A DNA stretch of 64,000 bases, from the NCBI RefSeq assembly GCF_040412425.1, contig NC_089795.1, positions 76,420,163 to 76,484,162 of the forward strand. Direction: 5' to 3'. Positions within the stretch are counted from its first letter, which is position 1, and the number at the start of each line of letters is the position of its first letter. Under the pieces are notes generated by a model, which saw nothing but the letters and a program-made list of their open reading frames with translations, did no database searches and was not told where the DNA came from. The DNA is from Macrobrachium rosenbergii (taxonomy: Eukaryota; Arthropoda; Malacostraca; Decapoda; Palaemonidae). The position numbers and the translations under genes were made by a program. This document shows positions 1-11,334 of the stretch, piece by piece.

Positions 1-830
1 ATCTTAAATACTCTACGGATATCTTACCTTAACGGATCGCAATTAAGAGGATATGAAGGGAGGAGCATTAAAAGATCCCAAACTTCTTAAATATACGGTT
101 CCTTACCCCAGTTAATGCAGCTGCACCTGCCACGCAGACCGAGAGTACGTGGTACGTTAGCATGGAGAGCAACATGGTTCTTGCGTAATGCTTGTCAGGC
201 GTTCCCGGGAGAGACCAGACGAAAACACCGAGGCCTGGAAGACACGGGTGGTTTTAGTTGCGAGGAAATAATGGAGTCTAGGTTACAGATTAATCTGGGA
301 GCTCTGGAGAGTGCTGTGAAGAATTTTTTGCAGTAATAATAATAATAGACGGACTACAGGTGTCAAGCTTTGTTGCACGTCAGCGTCTTAGACCCACAGT
401 CTAGGTACAGACCATTCCCTAGAAGTTCGAACTTGTTTCATGCCTAAAGGAATCGACATACAATTTGCTATATCAATTTGTAATTATACACATCCCTTAT
501 CCATTCAGCAGACGATTTATATAATTTGTCTGCGAGGACCATCACTGCCTCTGTGAAATACAAAAATACAAAATAGAAATGGGGCATCTGTGAAATCAAA
601 CTTAACTTAGGTTTTCTGTTCACAGAGTACAGTGTGTGTGGAGGCAGGCTAATGTAATGCTTGAATTTAAGTAATCTCTTGTCTCAGATATTAGTCTCTA
701 AATATATGTTTCTCTTCACTTGCATTCTGTCCTTCAAAACTTACCATTTCTATCTATAGAGCACGTAACCACAGTAAACGCACACATACTAGGCCTAATG
801 GCACTGATAACATAAACACTTCAATGCTAC
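1..830. other. No supportable gene
   Basis: Mixed-composition sequence with a 73-codon open frame on + (115-336) that I do not recognise. It lacks a convincing splice or promoter context and ends in a short TAA run. I see no known domain or repeat here. Confidence 0.4.
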
Positions 831-1033
831 CTGCCAGGGCAGCTCCTGGGAAGCTGAGGTGGCATCGTCGTCATCTCGAGGGGGCATCAAGACCATGTTG
901 GCAGCCCAAGAGGGCGTGAGAAGCGGGAGGGCGGCCTCTATAGTTATCCTGACGCCGATGACAACGTGGGCGCTCAAAAGCCAAGGGGCAGCTTGACTTA
1001 TAAGTGTTCATTGTGGCCCAGGGCTTGAGAAAT
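831..1033 (-). CDS. Candidate GC-rich exon, unknown product
   Basis: This 203-nt block is clearly more GC-rich than its surroundings. On the - strand it is bordered by an acceptor-like site (ttccttcgcag, just above 1033) and a donor-like site (CAG|gtagca at 831/830). One frame reads MNTYKSSCPLAFERP and stays open to a TGA inside the block, so it would be a terminal exon. A second frame is open for about 60 codons to the donor but has a TGA near the acceptor side. Neither product is recognised. It could be a terminal or first coding exon of a gene outside the window, or an old GC-rich repeat. It is too short to decide. Confidence 0.2.
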
Positions 1034-1054
1034 CTGCGAAGGAAACAATTAATC

Positions 1055-1477
1055 AGTTAATAATGATTGTATGATAATTTTCTACAACAAGTATTACGAT
1101 AATTGTTTAGTTCAGTGGTTTTTAAACGCTTTTGTCTTGCGCCCGCCCTTTGCATTTTTTTGGCAATTTTGCAATTAACATTACAACCCTTCTTGCGCCC
1201 CCTTGGACGCTTCAGGCGCCCCCCAGTTTAAGAATCACTGGTTTAGTTTAACAATTGTAGATTTTAGACACATTATTTGTAATTATTACTTTATAATGCG
1301 CTCATATTCACTGTAGTAATGTCTGTATTATAACGACCAGAAAGTTAATAATGATTGTATGATGATATCCAATAACAAATATTATTATTATATTAGTTTA
1401 ACAGTTGTAGTTTTAGACACCTCATTATTTATAATTATTCTTTTATAATGCTCTCAGATATCCACTGTAGTAATGAG
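1055..1477. repeat. Tandem duplication, two ~135-bp units
   Basis: Unit 1 (1055-1322) and unit 2 (1343-1477) both start with agttaataatgattgtat and end with cactgtagtaatg. They align throughout except that unit 1 carries a 128-bp MITE plus its target duplication. Without the insert unit 1 is about 132 bp and unit 2 is 135 bp, so unit 2 preserves the unoccupied site. Confidence 0.85.
1113..1240. mobile_element. hAT-type MITE with 8-bp target duplication
   Basis: A 128-bp non-coding element with terminal inverted repeats. The left end reads CAGTGGTTTTTAAAC and the right end, reverse-complemented, reads CAGTGATTCTTAAAC. It is flanked by a perfect 8-bp direct repeat gtttagtt (1105-1112 and 1241-1248). 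TIRs starting CAGTG with an 8-bp duplication are characteristic of hAT superfamily transposons. The body is C-rich with no coding capacity, so it would need a transposase from elsewhere. Confidence 0.88.
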
Positions 1478-2015
1478 TCCACATAATTGTGAATTCTGGT
1501 TAAAATGCAAATATGAAGCGCAGTAGCATTCAATTTTCTAGACAGCATTCAATAAAGTGACACTCTTGTAAAAGAAAAACATGGAAGAAAATACTTAAAT
1601 CGTGGAAGAATAAAAAGAGAAGAAGAAGAGTTTATCGTAACAGTCCCAGCGGCCAGAGTCATTTGAAAAATGAAACGGTGTTAAAAGTCATTCACTGATG
1701 AATAATCCCACTGCCTGCGTCGACTGATCTGAGAGAGTTTTGCTGGAGAAAAATATCGAGATTAAAAATATTAAACGATGGAGTAAATACACGGGAGAGA
1801 GAATATTCTACATGTGGTGGAATATATTTCAGTTATTTATATGAAATGATGAAAGTTTACGTGTAACACCTTCCACGATTATGACGCCGTCGTTTTGAAG
1901 CAAGTTTATGAAGAAGAAGAAGAAGAAGAAGAAGAGAGTGACAGATCAATTAACACTGATTTACCTGTGCCTTCCCACACACGCCGCGAGGATGCTACCA
2001 TGAGCAGTCAATCCA

Positions 2016-2086
<71 letters not shown>

Positions 2087-2680
2087 ACACACAAACACAT
2101 TGAAATTATACAGACAGAGATAGACGTAATAATCTAACATAGAAATTGTTTAAATCTGAGAGGTTAACTAAGTAAAAGTCATTAGAATATTTCAACACCT
2201 CGACAAAATCTGCTCCTTCATTTAATGAAAATGCGTCAAAGAATCCGAATTAAATACAAATATAAATCAATTTCCCTTTTAAAATAAATTCAGGACACAC
2301 GTACCAACATTTACACATCTGCAAAAAGATCTACTTCGGTATCTTGAACAGAGTCTGCTTCCCTCAAAATCAGCATTCATAAATAGTGGCTGGGTGAACC
2401 ATACATTGATAACCATCTAGACCAGACACGAACATAGATCCTACGTGCAGCTTTAACCATGAATCTTTTTATGTTCCTACGTACACGGACAAAAAAATCT
2501 CGAAATACTGAGGGTCAGAGAGGTGTGAGTACCAATAAACCCAAAAAAATATTTGTGTTCAACACTAGGCTTGACCTATAGTGGTTAATGAAGGGACGGA
2601 CATCAGAGTGAAAGATGAGAAATTATTTGTTACGGAATACAGATGAAATACAGAAGTCCATGAAGTCTATCCTCTGTAGG
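1478..2680. other. Intergenic, no gene seen
   Basis: AT-rich sequence with a (GAA)n run at about 1909-1934 and a long (TC)n tract at 2018-2084. The open frame that crosses both runs is low-complexity only. No domain, RNA gene or transposon was recognised. Confidence 0.5.
2018..2084. repeat. (TC)n microsatellite
   Basis: Uninterrupted TC dinucleotides over about 67 bp. Confidence 0.98.
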
Positions 2681-2963
2681 TGGGTAGTGCCGTCAGTGCA
2701 CCTCATGCGGTGCATTGTAGGCATTACTTAAGGTTCTTTGCAGCATGCCTTCGCCCCCTAGCTGCAACCCCTTTCGTTCCTTTTACTGTAACTTCTTTCA
2801 TATTCTCTTTCTTCCATCTTACTTTCCACCCTCTCCTAACAACTGATTCGTAAGAAGTTTTCCTCCTGTTACACCTTTCAAACGTTTACTGTCAATTTCC
2901 GTTTCAGCGCCGAATGGCCTTAGTTGCCCCAGTGCTTGGCATATCCCTAAAATCTACAGTATA
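2681..2963 (+). repeat. Short interspersed repeat family A, copy 1
   Basis: About 280 bp that starts gggtagtgccgtcagtgcacc, passes through a pyrimidine-rich middle (ttccatcttactttccaccc) and ends near a 'cttggc...taaa' block. Five copies occur in this window, all in the same orientation (2681, 15551, 20724, 52902, 62368). I know the terminal 'cctttggcctaaattctata' motif from decapod genomic sequence. The family has no coding capacity. Its class is uncertain, and a SINE or LINE-tail origin is possible. Confidence 0.8.
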
Positions 2964-3639
2964 AATCAATCAATCAATCGATCTATCATATGATGGGGTA
3001 GGACCTAAGTCTAAGAGTGAGAGGGGGACATGAACTAGCCTTGAAAGAAATCGCTAACGTTGCCGAGGAAGTAAGACAAATATGGAAGAAGAGTAAAATA
3101 TGAGAGACCATACCATCTATTGTGGAGGTATGAAAGTAGAATCGCTATGCTGAACACCAACCTCCAGGTACCAAGTATTGGTTAACTGGTATTGGTCTAA
3201 TCGAATTCACATGAAGTCTTATAGGTAACACTTAGTCTATCTCTGCCAAAGAGAGGGACTTCAACACAGCAATAACAAAACGCTGTCCAACAATGAAAGG
3301 ATTGCAACTTGGTGTCTGGTACTGGGCAGGTCGGCAGTGTGACGTTGACACAGTCCTAGAGGGCATCTTGCTCTAGTTCCTGAGACAAAGGCACTGAAGA
3401 TGATACCAGAAGTTCTCTGTAAAATCTACCTTTTGAAGCATGACCAGAAAGGAAATATCCAGACGATGACCTAAATCGCAGCTGCCACTATATAAGATAA
3501 GGAAAAACACCACATAAAAAAAATTTTGCTTGAAAGAAGAAAATCCTGACAAGCTACGTACCTCCAACTAGAAGTGTGCAACGCTTATATCAGTAGATCT
3601 AAGTAAAGCTTTTGATGCTAGTACAGGAGCTTATGACAA

Positions 3640-3965
3640 AAGGCCTAAAATGTTCAGGCGTTAAAAAATACTAGGAGTCAGGTGCCATGAAAGTTAGCTA
3701 CCACTGGGGAGAAAGTAAGGAAGTCCCATATGTAGATGAGATAATAATGCAAGGCAAGATGGAGATGGGTTAGGCATGTCCTTCGCACAACACCTAGGAG
3801 AGGAGTTGAAAGACCCAAACCTACTTGGGTGAGAACTATAATGGAGGCTGTGATTGAGAAGAGATTTGTCGAGGATACAACAGGAGCAAGAAATGAGCAG
3901 CGAAATTTCATAGGGACCCTTTGCATCACACGACCTCGGAGGCGATAATAGTGAAATAAATGTAT
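3640..3965 (+). mobile_element. Decayed non-LTR retrotransposon C-terminal fragment
   Basis: Conceptual translation with frameshifts gives pieces such as RWVRHVLRTTPRRGVERPK, then a 'WVRTIMEAVIEKRF' stretch and '...DPLHHTTSEA'. These resemble the end of LINE polymerase ORFs (RW.GHV.RRP...RP...W...). Stops and frame changes show it is dead. No 5' part (endonuclease or catalytic reverse transcriptase) was recognised nearby. The clade is undetermined. Confidence 0.6.
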
Positions 3966-6177
3966 CAATAGAGAAATGTAGCCTTCGTAAAAAAATACCT
4001 TGATATATTTGTTAAAAATATATTTTGCACATAGCTATGCAATCAAAAGACTAGACTACCGAAAGAGTTTTTATAACGTGATACCAAAATATTTACGAAA
4101 GAAGCTGCAGGTTTTAATCAACATGAGGTCAAATTGATAACAAATACATCCTCAAGGGATAGGGTAACGCCCATTGATATTTAGCTTGACTGGCCACCTA
4201 CTAAAGCAAGAAAAGAATATAAAATATGTTTTTGACGTACATTGCGGTGGAGGATAAAAGGTAATCGAAGTATTTAATAGATCTCCAACAAAGGTATACC
4301 ACCGAAAACGTAAATACGGGTTGAAGCAGGGTTGAAGCACAGACAAAATGTGTCACTGGAACCAAGTAGCGACAAAGATGACGGCAAAAAAGAACCTTTG
4401 AAGACACGACACCCAGATGTTCTGTCAGTTGCCCAGAAAATAAGAAACGTGCAAACGTAGACATTTAACAAAGAGCAAAAAACTTTACTATAGAGAAGAG
4501 TTATGACACGCAAGAGTTAATTCAAGAAAACTACGAACTGTAACAGACAAACGAATGGGGTCTCCCAGATGACCTAAAGAGGGGCTGAAAGGAGAGCCTC
4601 CAAAAATAAGGGAATGATGATGGTATTAATGAGCAATATTTTAGTAATGTGAAACAACAGACCTAATGAATGTGGCATTAGCACCTGTCGTCCTTGTCGC
4701 TACAGGAAGCCTTGTGAACAGTGTTAAATTTTTAGCAGTATCAAACGTTAGTTATGTCGTTTAATTTGGTGCAGAAAAAGAAGGTTTGCAGTCTGTGATA
4801 ATAAAAGTATCGCCCAATGTTCAGAATAATTAAGTAAGTGTTACCTGTGCTTGGGGAATCATGAGATGGCATGGTAGCACGGTACGAGACCGGCTAATCA
4901 ATAAAGTCTAGTTCAGTTTTCTGAATCTTGGTTGGCTTAAGATATTTCATTTAGCATTACGGGAGAACGAATATTGTGGTCAATAAAATTATCAGGGAGA
5001 GAAGAGACATGTTAACCTGTTTATCTGTTTACCATTTCAAGACTGCTCTCTCTCTTGGCCTTGACTGCGACTATCTAGAACGTCCTTGAATCTCGTTGTC
5101 CTCGCATCACTATATTTGTTTCAGGCCACAGCTGAAATCGATACAAACAATGTTCCTTAAAATTTGCCGTTCAGAGACTTTAAGCAGTGCTTCATTCTAT
5201 TTTTGAATTATCAATAAATTATCCCTTTGGTGACATTCATACGTTTTCTTAACTTTTCTTTTATATAATTATATTGATTTTCCGTTTACAATTTTTCCCA
5301 AAGTTTTCATGTGGAAGAGAAATTCAGCACTTAACGATCTTTTTTTTTTTTTCTAAAATAAAGTCAGAAAATGTGATGGTGGAAAGATTTCCATTTTCTA
5401 AATAAATGACTGACACAATACGTATTATTTCAACATTGTTGTACTTCTAACTCGAAGGAGTAACCTGTACTGGTCTCCGCTTTTAACAAATCCTATTAGT
5501 ATTATTGCAGTAAACCGTATGTTAATTAACATGCCCCTTAAAGCTTCTTTAGAAATAGCAATACGCTCTGAAAAAAATGGAATGTTTCTTAACTTTTTTT
5601 TTTTTTTTACAAAATTTCGCTTCCACCACCCTTCATAGTGCAACTTACTAATATCTCAACATACCTGTATCATTTCATCAGGGATTCTTGCTACTTATGT
5701 TGCCCATTTTGCAATCGTTCCCACTCTGATAAAAAAATCTTACTGTTGTCCACACTCAGGTACATAATATTTTTACAAACGCTTCATTACATTGCAGGAG
5801 TTGTTGACAATATTACACAAACAAACGTTAAAAATGCATATGGAGACGACCAAAAGAGAATTTATTGGTGATTTTACAGTAACGTAGAGCACTATTTAAT
5901 TTCTGTAACGGTAAAGTTAAGGAAACGTACATTTTTAGCTTTTAGCATTGGCCTGAAATAAACGGGGACGTGAAGAAAACGGATTCATGGACATTCTAGA
6001 TATATACAGTCTTGAAATGGTTAAGAGATAATCTCTTCTTATGCTGATCATTTTTAATTACGGTCAGAACAAGGGACTTTATACCTGTATATATTACACA
6101 TCTCCCATCTGTTCCTCAGAAACACTGCGATGTGTCATTAATTTTGCGGCCTAGTCATTCATTTTCCCATTTTCGTT
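3966..6177. other. Intergenic, no gene seen
   Basis: AT-rich sequence. Segment 4520-4610 (...actgtaacagacaaacgaat... ending in ccaaaaataagg) resembles 8080-8160, so both belong to one unidentified repeat. The open frames on - at 4152-4513 overlap one another in different frames and match nothing I recognise. Poly-T tracts occur at 5340-5353 and 5596-5609. Confidence 0.45.
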
Positions 6178-6289
6178 ATGTTCTCCCTCTTTCTCTCCCC
6201 CCCTAACCAATCAATCGAACAATCAATTCCGTTGCAATCAATTGCTGTTTCAGCTCGCCTCTTTGTATTATCGAACACATTCCATTCGC

Positions 6290-6411
6290 TTTCCTCCTCC
6301 TCCTGCTCCTCCTCTTCCTCCCCCTCTTCCTCCTCCACCTCCTCCTACTTCTACTCCCCTTCCTCCTCCTCCTCCTCCTTCTCATCATCATCATCATCAT
6401 CTCTCTTTATA
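6290..6411. repeat. (TCC)n/(ATC)n low-complexity tract
   Basis: An imperfect CCT/TCC array followed by a (TCA)n run. It creates serine-, proline- or arginine-rich open frames in several frames on both strands, which is an artefact of the repeat. Confidence 0.9.
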
Positions 6412-6796
6412 TTTTGGAGGCCGCCTTATCGGCGCCCCTTCGGTTCATCAGGCTGGCCCCTTTTATTTGCCGATTAAAGTTTATAGTTTTCTTGACTTTC
6501 TCGTTCTTCCTGCTTCGCAATTGTTTTTGTCTACGTCTTTACTTCGTTGATTTGGGCTCATCTTTTCTTGTGTATTATGTGCTTATTTACCTTCATATAT
6601 CTCTTTAAAACGATTCATTTCTCCTTCTACTTCTTCACATTCTGACTGAAACTGTGACAAGGAATTGTGACATCAGCTGTCAAAATATAATATGCCAACT
6701 ACACTGAGAGTGTAAGTGTATAAGTATTTGGAAATGATCCAAAATGCTGTCAATAACTTCCAAAATTAGCAAGAATTAAAACATGCCCTGAAAGGT

Positions 6797-7736
6797 TCTT
6801 ATCTGGAAACAACCTAAAATGCTGATATTAAGTTTCAAAAATTATTCTAACCATATAACCTACTTCACCCTATCAAAGGTTAGTCGGGACCTTTAACCCT
6901 GTGACGGAAAGAGTTACAGTATTATGCACATGCTAAGAAATTCACAATCTCATAAAAACAATTTGTGTAATAAAAATCCACACTTATATAGCAAACTATA
7001 TCACTGTGAAAAATATAAAGGCAAAGATTTTCGAACACCTGAACGGTGTTCCTGATCAGTGTTTTAACGTAAGCACTGACGAGGAACGCCCTCCAGGTGT
7101 TCGAAAGTCTTTGCTTTTATATTTTACCAGGATTAATAGAGTACAGGGTTAGTCCGCTTCTGACCAAATTAAGGACAAACTCACTCATGGCGTCATGTGA
7201 CCGCATTTGGTCGAGGTTCAGATATTTTACATAGTAATAGAATTTGCTATATAATTGTGGATTTTTATTGCACACATTACGCACATATTCGATGAAGACA
7301 ATGTTTGAAAAAAGAAAAAGACAATGCACAGCCACAACAACTTCACTGTTTTCAGTAGAAATGGAACTATGACAAATATGTCCAGAAAATGGAGGCTCGG
7401 TTACTGCAGTCAGAATGCTCACGAATTCGCTGCTTAATTCGGGAGAGGTGTTACGATTTAATCTTTTGGCAGTGATTTGCAGTTACTAAGACTCCATTTT
7501 CTGGACGTACTTATCATAATTTCATTTCTACTGAAAACAGTGATGTCGTTTTCTTTTCCAAACATTGTCTTTATCAAATATATGCATAATTTTGTGCCTC
7601 TTCCATCTTAGGGTTAAAGGTTTTCACTAACCTTTGATATAGGAAGTGGTACCGCACTCACTGTGTAGATTAGTAGTCTGAATAACCTTTAAAACGTATT
7701 ATTAGCATTTCAGGTTGTTTCCACATACTAATCTTT
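6797..7736. mobile_element. Complex foldback element with nested inverted repeats
   Basis: Three sets of inverted repeats are arranged as A-(BC-C'B')-(D-D')-A'. A is about 6797-6930 pairing with A' about 7595-7736. B is about 6962-7008 pairing with B' 7229-7279. C is 7011-7061 pairing with C' 7074-7124. D is about 7294-7409 pairing with D' 7478-7575. As a single strand this would fold into a three-way junction with two long arms. No transposase frame is present. It is probably a non-autonomous foldback or MITE that received a second element, or a twice-rearranged palindrome. Confidence 0.75.
7011..7124. repeat. 51-bp-arm hairpin
   Basis: Arms 7011-7061 and 7074-7124 are near-perfect reverse complements around a 12-bp loop. 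They share aaatataaaggcaaaga and ttcgaacacct with small mismatches. This is the innermost arm of the larger foldback. Confidence 0.9.
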
Positions 7737-7899
7737 CGGTGTCTGTTATTTTCAGTTAGTTTTAGAAGCAAGTAATCGCATGTGACTTGTAATAACGACA
7801 ATTGATTTTAATGTTATCAGCGCTTAATTTTTGGCGACCATTTTCACGATTCACCATCATTGATAGTAACAATTTATTTGTAAAGATACTAGATTAGAA

Positions 7900-8165
7900 T
7901 ACTTCCCAAGAAATAAGAGGAAACTGTGAAAGTTTGGGGACATTCAAGAAAAAAATTCAAAACGCAAATCCACTCTGAAACAGCTGTGCCGCGGAAGAAC
8001 ACATCAGTCAAGATTATGTCAAAGACATGTCTATTTAATCAAAGGTTATGACAGCAAAGAACAGTGTGTTCGAGACAAATGTAAACTGTAACTGACAAAC
8101 AAACAGGGTCCGCTTAATGGACCTCACGAGGGATGCTAAGAGGGGCCCCCAAAAATAAACTAGGA
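7900..8165 (+). repeat. Unidentified repeat, related to 4520-4610
   Basis: The last ~80 bp (actgtaactgacaaacaaac ... cccccaaaaataa) match 4527-4610. The segment before it reads like the decayed end of a retroelement ORF, but no diagnostic motif survives. Orientation is taken from the shared A-rich end. Confidence 0.4.
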
Positions 8166-8210
8166 AGTTGGTGAAGACATGATTTGGATCGAAGCTTGAC
8201 TGTTGACAGC

Positions 8211-8272
<62 letters not shown>

Positions 8273-8767
8273 TATTATTATTCAGAAGATGGAGCCTATT
8301 CATATGGAACAAGCCCACAGGGGCCATTGACTTGAAATTCAAGCTTCCAAAGAATAAGGTGCTCGTTAGGAAGCGAGAGAAGGTAAAGGGAAATACAGAA
8401 AGAAGATATCCCACTTACTAAAAAGAGAAATAAATTGATAAATTAATGAACAGATAAAAACGTATTAAAATGCAAGGAGAAGAGCATTAGGCTAGTAATG
8501 GAGTGCATCGTCGCTTGAGCTCCTGAAGTTCAGTTGCCCGACATCCTCAGGGAAACTGTTCCACAGTCCAGTGGTGTGAGGAATAAAGGACCTCTGGAGC
8601 TGAGAAGTTCGACAGCGAGGCACATTTACTGCATACTGGTGGCGCTGTTCAGCGAATCTGGCTGCTCTCTCTCTCGGCAGGAAATGGGGATCAGGGATCA
8701 ATTGTGAATGTGAAAGATCTCTATGAAAATACAACTTATTAAAATGAAACGTAGATATGGGAGACAT
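8211..8767 (-). mobile_element. LINE 3' end with (TAA)n tail, minus strand
   Basis: The - strand frame contains RTSQLQRSFIPHTTGLWNSF, the typical C-terminus of CR1/L2/jockey-type LINE polymerases (R.S.QRSF.P....LWN.LP). It stops at about 8492. It is followed by a 3' UTR ending in a 'caagtcaatggcccctgtgg' block and then a (TAA)n tail (8211-8282 on +). The 10.1-10.5 kb element on + has the same block and tail. The copy is 5'-truncated and not functional. Confidence 0.75.
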
Positions 8768-9165
8768 GCATCATTTAACGAGGAAGTAATTGTGGTATCA
8801 GAAATATCACTGCTACTGAAGTTGATACACAAATGCTCCGTCAAACAGATGAAAAGGAGATGAAAATAGGAAAAAATATAAGTATACGACGGTGAAAAAC
8901 AAAATAAAGAAGCCAACTAAAATTGGGGCTACTTCAACTTAACAGCAAAGTTAAATTTGAAAGTTGTTCTCATTCCGTAGATCTAATCATATACCAATAA
9001 ATCACAAGTTTGAGGATAACAGTATAATTATTCATAAACAGTCTAGAGAGACTACGTCTCATCTTGTGTACACATTCCACACTGAAAACTGTAATTCCTC
9101 TGAATTATGAATTATACCCCAGTCCTCGAACCTGGGGCTGTGAAATTTCAAGGGCTATAAGATTA
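8768..9165. other. Intergenic, no gene seen
   Basis: AT-rich sequence without recognised domains, RNA genes or repeats. Confidence 0.4.
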
Positions 9166-9232
9166 AATTGATTTTATACCGAGTTTTCTCAATTCTTCTT
9201 AAGAATTGAGAAAACTCAGTATAAAATCAATT
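9166..9232. repeat. 32-bp-arm hairpin
   Basis: Arms 9166-9197 and 9201-9232 (aattgattttatacc... / ...ataaaatcaatt) pair with a single mismatch around a 3-nt loop. It is not next to a recognised gene end, so a terminator role is not indicated. It is more likely a mini-palindrome or element terminus. Confidence 0.9.
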
Positions 9233-9293
9233 CGCAAAATGCAGCCATTTTATTCAACAAAACTTGCCTCAAAGAGGGTCTTCTTCCTTCGTA

Positions 9294-9355
<62 letters not shown>
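9294..9355. repeat. (ATT)n tract, probable LINE tail
   Basis: About 20 ATT units. By analogy with 8211-8282 and 10431-10494 it may be a LINE 3' tail on -, with the degenerate 3' UTR to its right (9356-9430 contains 'caagcctgtggccc'). The isoleucine-rich frame across it is not a gene. Confidence 0.6.
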
Positions 9356-9357
<2 letters not shown>

Positions 9358-9359
9358 CA

Positions 9360-10100
9360 AAATGAGTTAGCATTCAAAAGTAACAAGCCTGTGGCCCAAA
9401 GAGGGGAAACGGAGAAAAGAAATAGTAAAAGTTGAACAAGCAGATGAAGATTAATAAAAAAGTAAATGATTAACAGAATATCATTACAGCCTCTCTTCAA
9501 TTGACAAGGAACACATTCGTCAACATAAACTCCAAATGAATGACAGACAAAATGCGCAATATACAAAACTAACGTCCACAAGAAAATTTATTAAAATTTT
9601 TAACAGATTACCGACTTGACAGATTGATTGCGAGCTCTCTGACGTTGCAAATATCAAGGGTCACTGATACGGAGGGCTACCGAGTTGCACTTATATAGGC
9701 TCTCACAGATTTTGGTGGGAGCGAAAACCAACTGACCTTTCCGAATCTTTGCACAGTAGGCATGATTTCTATACCGTTTTTATATGTCCCTAAGTACGGT
9801 TAAGTTAGTTACTGAACTGAACTCATAGAGTAAACTTTACATGTACGGTATTCTGTTAAAAACATTACAAAGTCATAGGTTATAAATACAGAAAGAAGAG
9901 AGATCAGTTATTAGAAAAGAAAAGATAATTTAACAAATAGATAAATAAAAATGCAAGTAAAATACAAGAACTAAATTTTTACTTGCGGTAAAAATGTAGT
10001 TCTTATTCAGCTTCATAAGAAACAATGTAAAAGTCTCTAAAATTCATTTTGCAACCGATGTAACCGTGTGTGAATGACATTTTGAAGCTTAACAAGAACT
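9360..10100. other. Intergenic, no gene seen
   Basis: AT-rich sequence, possibly including decayed LINE UTR next to the ATT tract. No gene was recognised. Confidence 0.4.
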
Positions 10101-10109
10101 ACTTTTTTA

Positions 10110-10427
10110 CCTCAAACATTTATTCCTCACACCGCTGGGCTGTGGAACAGTCTCCCTGAGGATGGTGTGCAATTGGAACCTCAAAAGTGCAATCGAAGAC
10201 GCAATACATTACTAACCTAAAACAGTTCGTGCATTTTACTTCAATTTTTATCTATTTATTTACTAATTTGTTAAATTATTTTTTCTATTCTAATAACTGC
10301 TCTCTTTTTTTCTGTGGTTCCTATTGCCTTCTGTTACTTCTTTCTGATGATCACCATATTCCTTGGGAGCTTGAATTTCAAGTCAATGGCGCCAGTGGAC
10401 TTGTTCCATATGGATAGGGTTCATTTT

Positions 10428-10476
<49 letters not shown>

Positions 10477-10494
10477 GTAATAATAATAATAATA
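10110..10494 (+). mobile_element. LINE 3' end with (AAT)n tail, plus strand
   Basis: It contains a 'FLHTAGLWNSLPEDG'-like C-terminal piece (about 10122-10167) and a 3' UTR with ttgaatttcaagtcaatggc. It ends in (AAT)n at 10431-10494. It is the same family as the inverted copy at 8211-8767, with the 3' UTR block matching in reverse complement. Truncated and dead. Confidence 0.75.
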
Positions 10495-10676
10495 GGTCCT
10501 TATTGTGAGGTGAGAGTCCGGGGGTCCACACGAGGCATCTGACTCCCTTACATAAGGCCGACGCTAAACCAACAAACTATACCTTATATAAAATTTTGTG
10601 CAATTATTATTTCCAGTGTTTTACAGATATGAAAAGATTATATATTTCAGTTATTAAACTATCGATATATATACAG

Positions 10677-10804
<128 letters not shown>

Positions 10805-10944
10805 AGAGATAGATAGATGTAGATGCGTATAGATACTGTATATAAAACGTTGCTTCGCTTACAGTCATTTTTATGCATCAGATAGGCAGTGAAACTTCCC
10901 ATTTACTTCTGATACCTCAGCCTATCTACCTGACGTTTATATAC

Positions 10945-10946
<2 letters not shown>

Positions 10947-11018
<72 letters not shown>
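10947..11018. repeat. (GA)n microsatellite
   Basis: An uninterrupted GA tract ending about 190 bp upstream of the Nova/Pasilla start codon. GA tracts bind GAGA-type factors in arthropods, so a promoter role is possible but not shown. Confidence 0.97.
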
Positions 11019-11021
<3 letters not shown>

Positions 11022-11210
11022 TATTTAAGAATCTATTATGAAGACGACTATCTGCACAAGAATGCGCATTTTTACCCACTTTTACGCCTCGAACACAGCT
11101 TCGATATAAAACTCGCCTTCAAAATGACCGCTACTGCCACTAGAAAGCTGCGCTTCTCTAATCCTACATAGCGCGTGCGCAGTGAATCCGTTCTGGCAGA
11201 GAACATCATC
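11019..11210 (+). promoter_or_regulatory. Putative proximal promoter/5' UTR of Nova/Pasilla gene
   Basis: The sequence switches from AT-rich to more balanced, CpG-containing DNA just upstream of the start codon. It has GCGCGTGCGC at 11171-11180, close to the NRF1-type palindromic element. No TATA box is seen at a suitable distance. The start site is not determined, and upstream non-coding exons cannot be excluded. Confidence 0.45.
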
Positions 11211-11334
11211 ATGGCTTCTTCCGAGGAAATTATGGAGGAGTCTATAACTTCTCCCGGCACCCCAGACTCCCGCAAAAGACCGTTGGATATCGATTCGGAT
11301 GATGTCATGTCGAAGAGGTCGCATTATATCCCAG
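11211..11334 (+). CDS. ps: Nova/Pasilla coding exon 1
   Basis: Residues 1-41 plus the first base of codon 42. The ATG at 11211 sits in a good context (atcATGg). An in-frame GTG further upstream is not a credible eukaryotic start. It encodes an acidic Ser/Glu-rich start and the RKRPLD...SKR basic clusters. The donor is CAG|gtaagg. Confidence 0.93.

Noticed and set aside
6203..6550. Proline-, serine- and arginine-rich frames on both strands
   Set aside because: All come from a single (TCC)n/(TCA)n low-complexity tract.
9166..9232. Hairpin as a transcription terminator
   Set aside because: Intrinsic terminators are bacterial, and no gene ends nearby.
9216..9581. 121-codon frame with poly-isoleucine on -
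   Set aside because: Produced by an (ATT)n array and not conserved-looking on either side.
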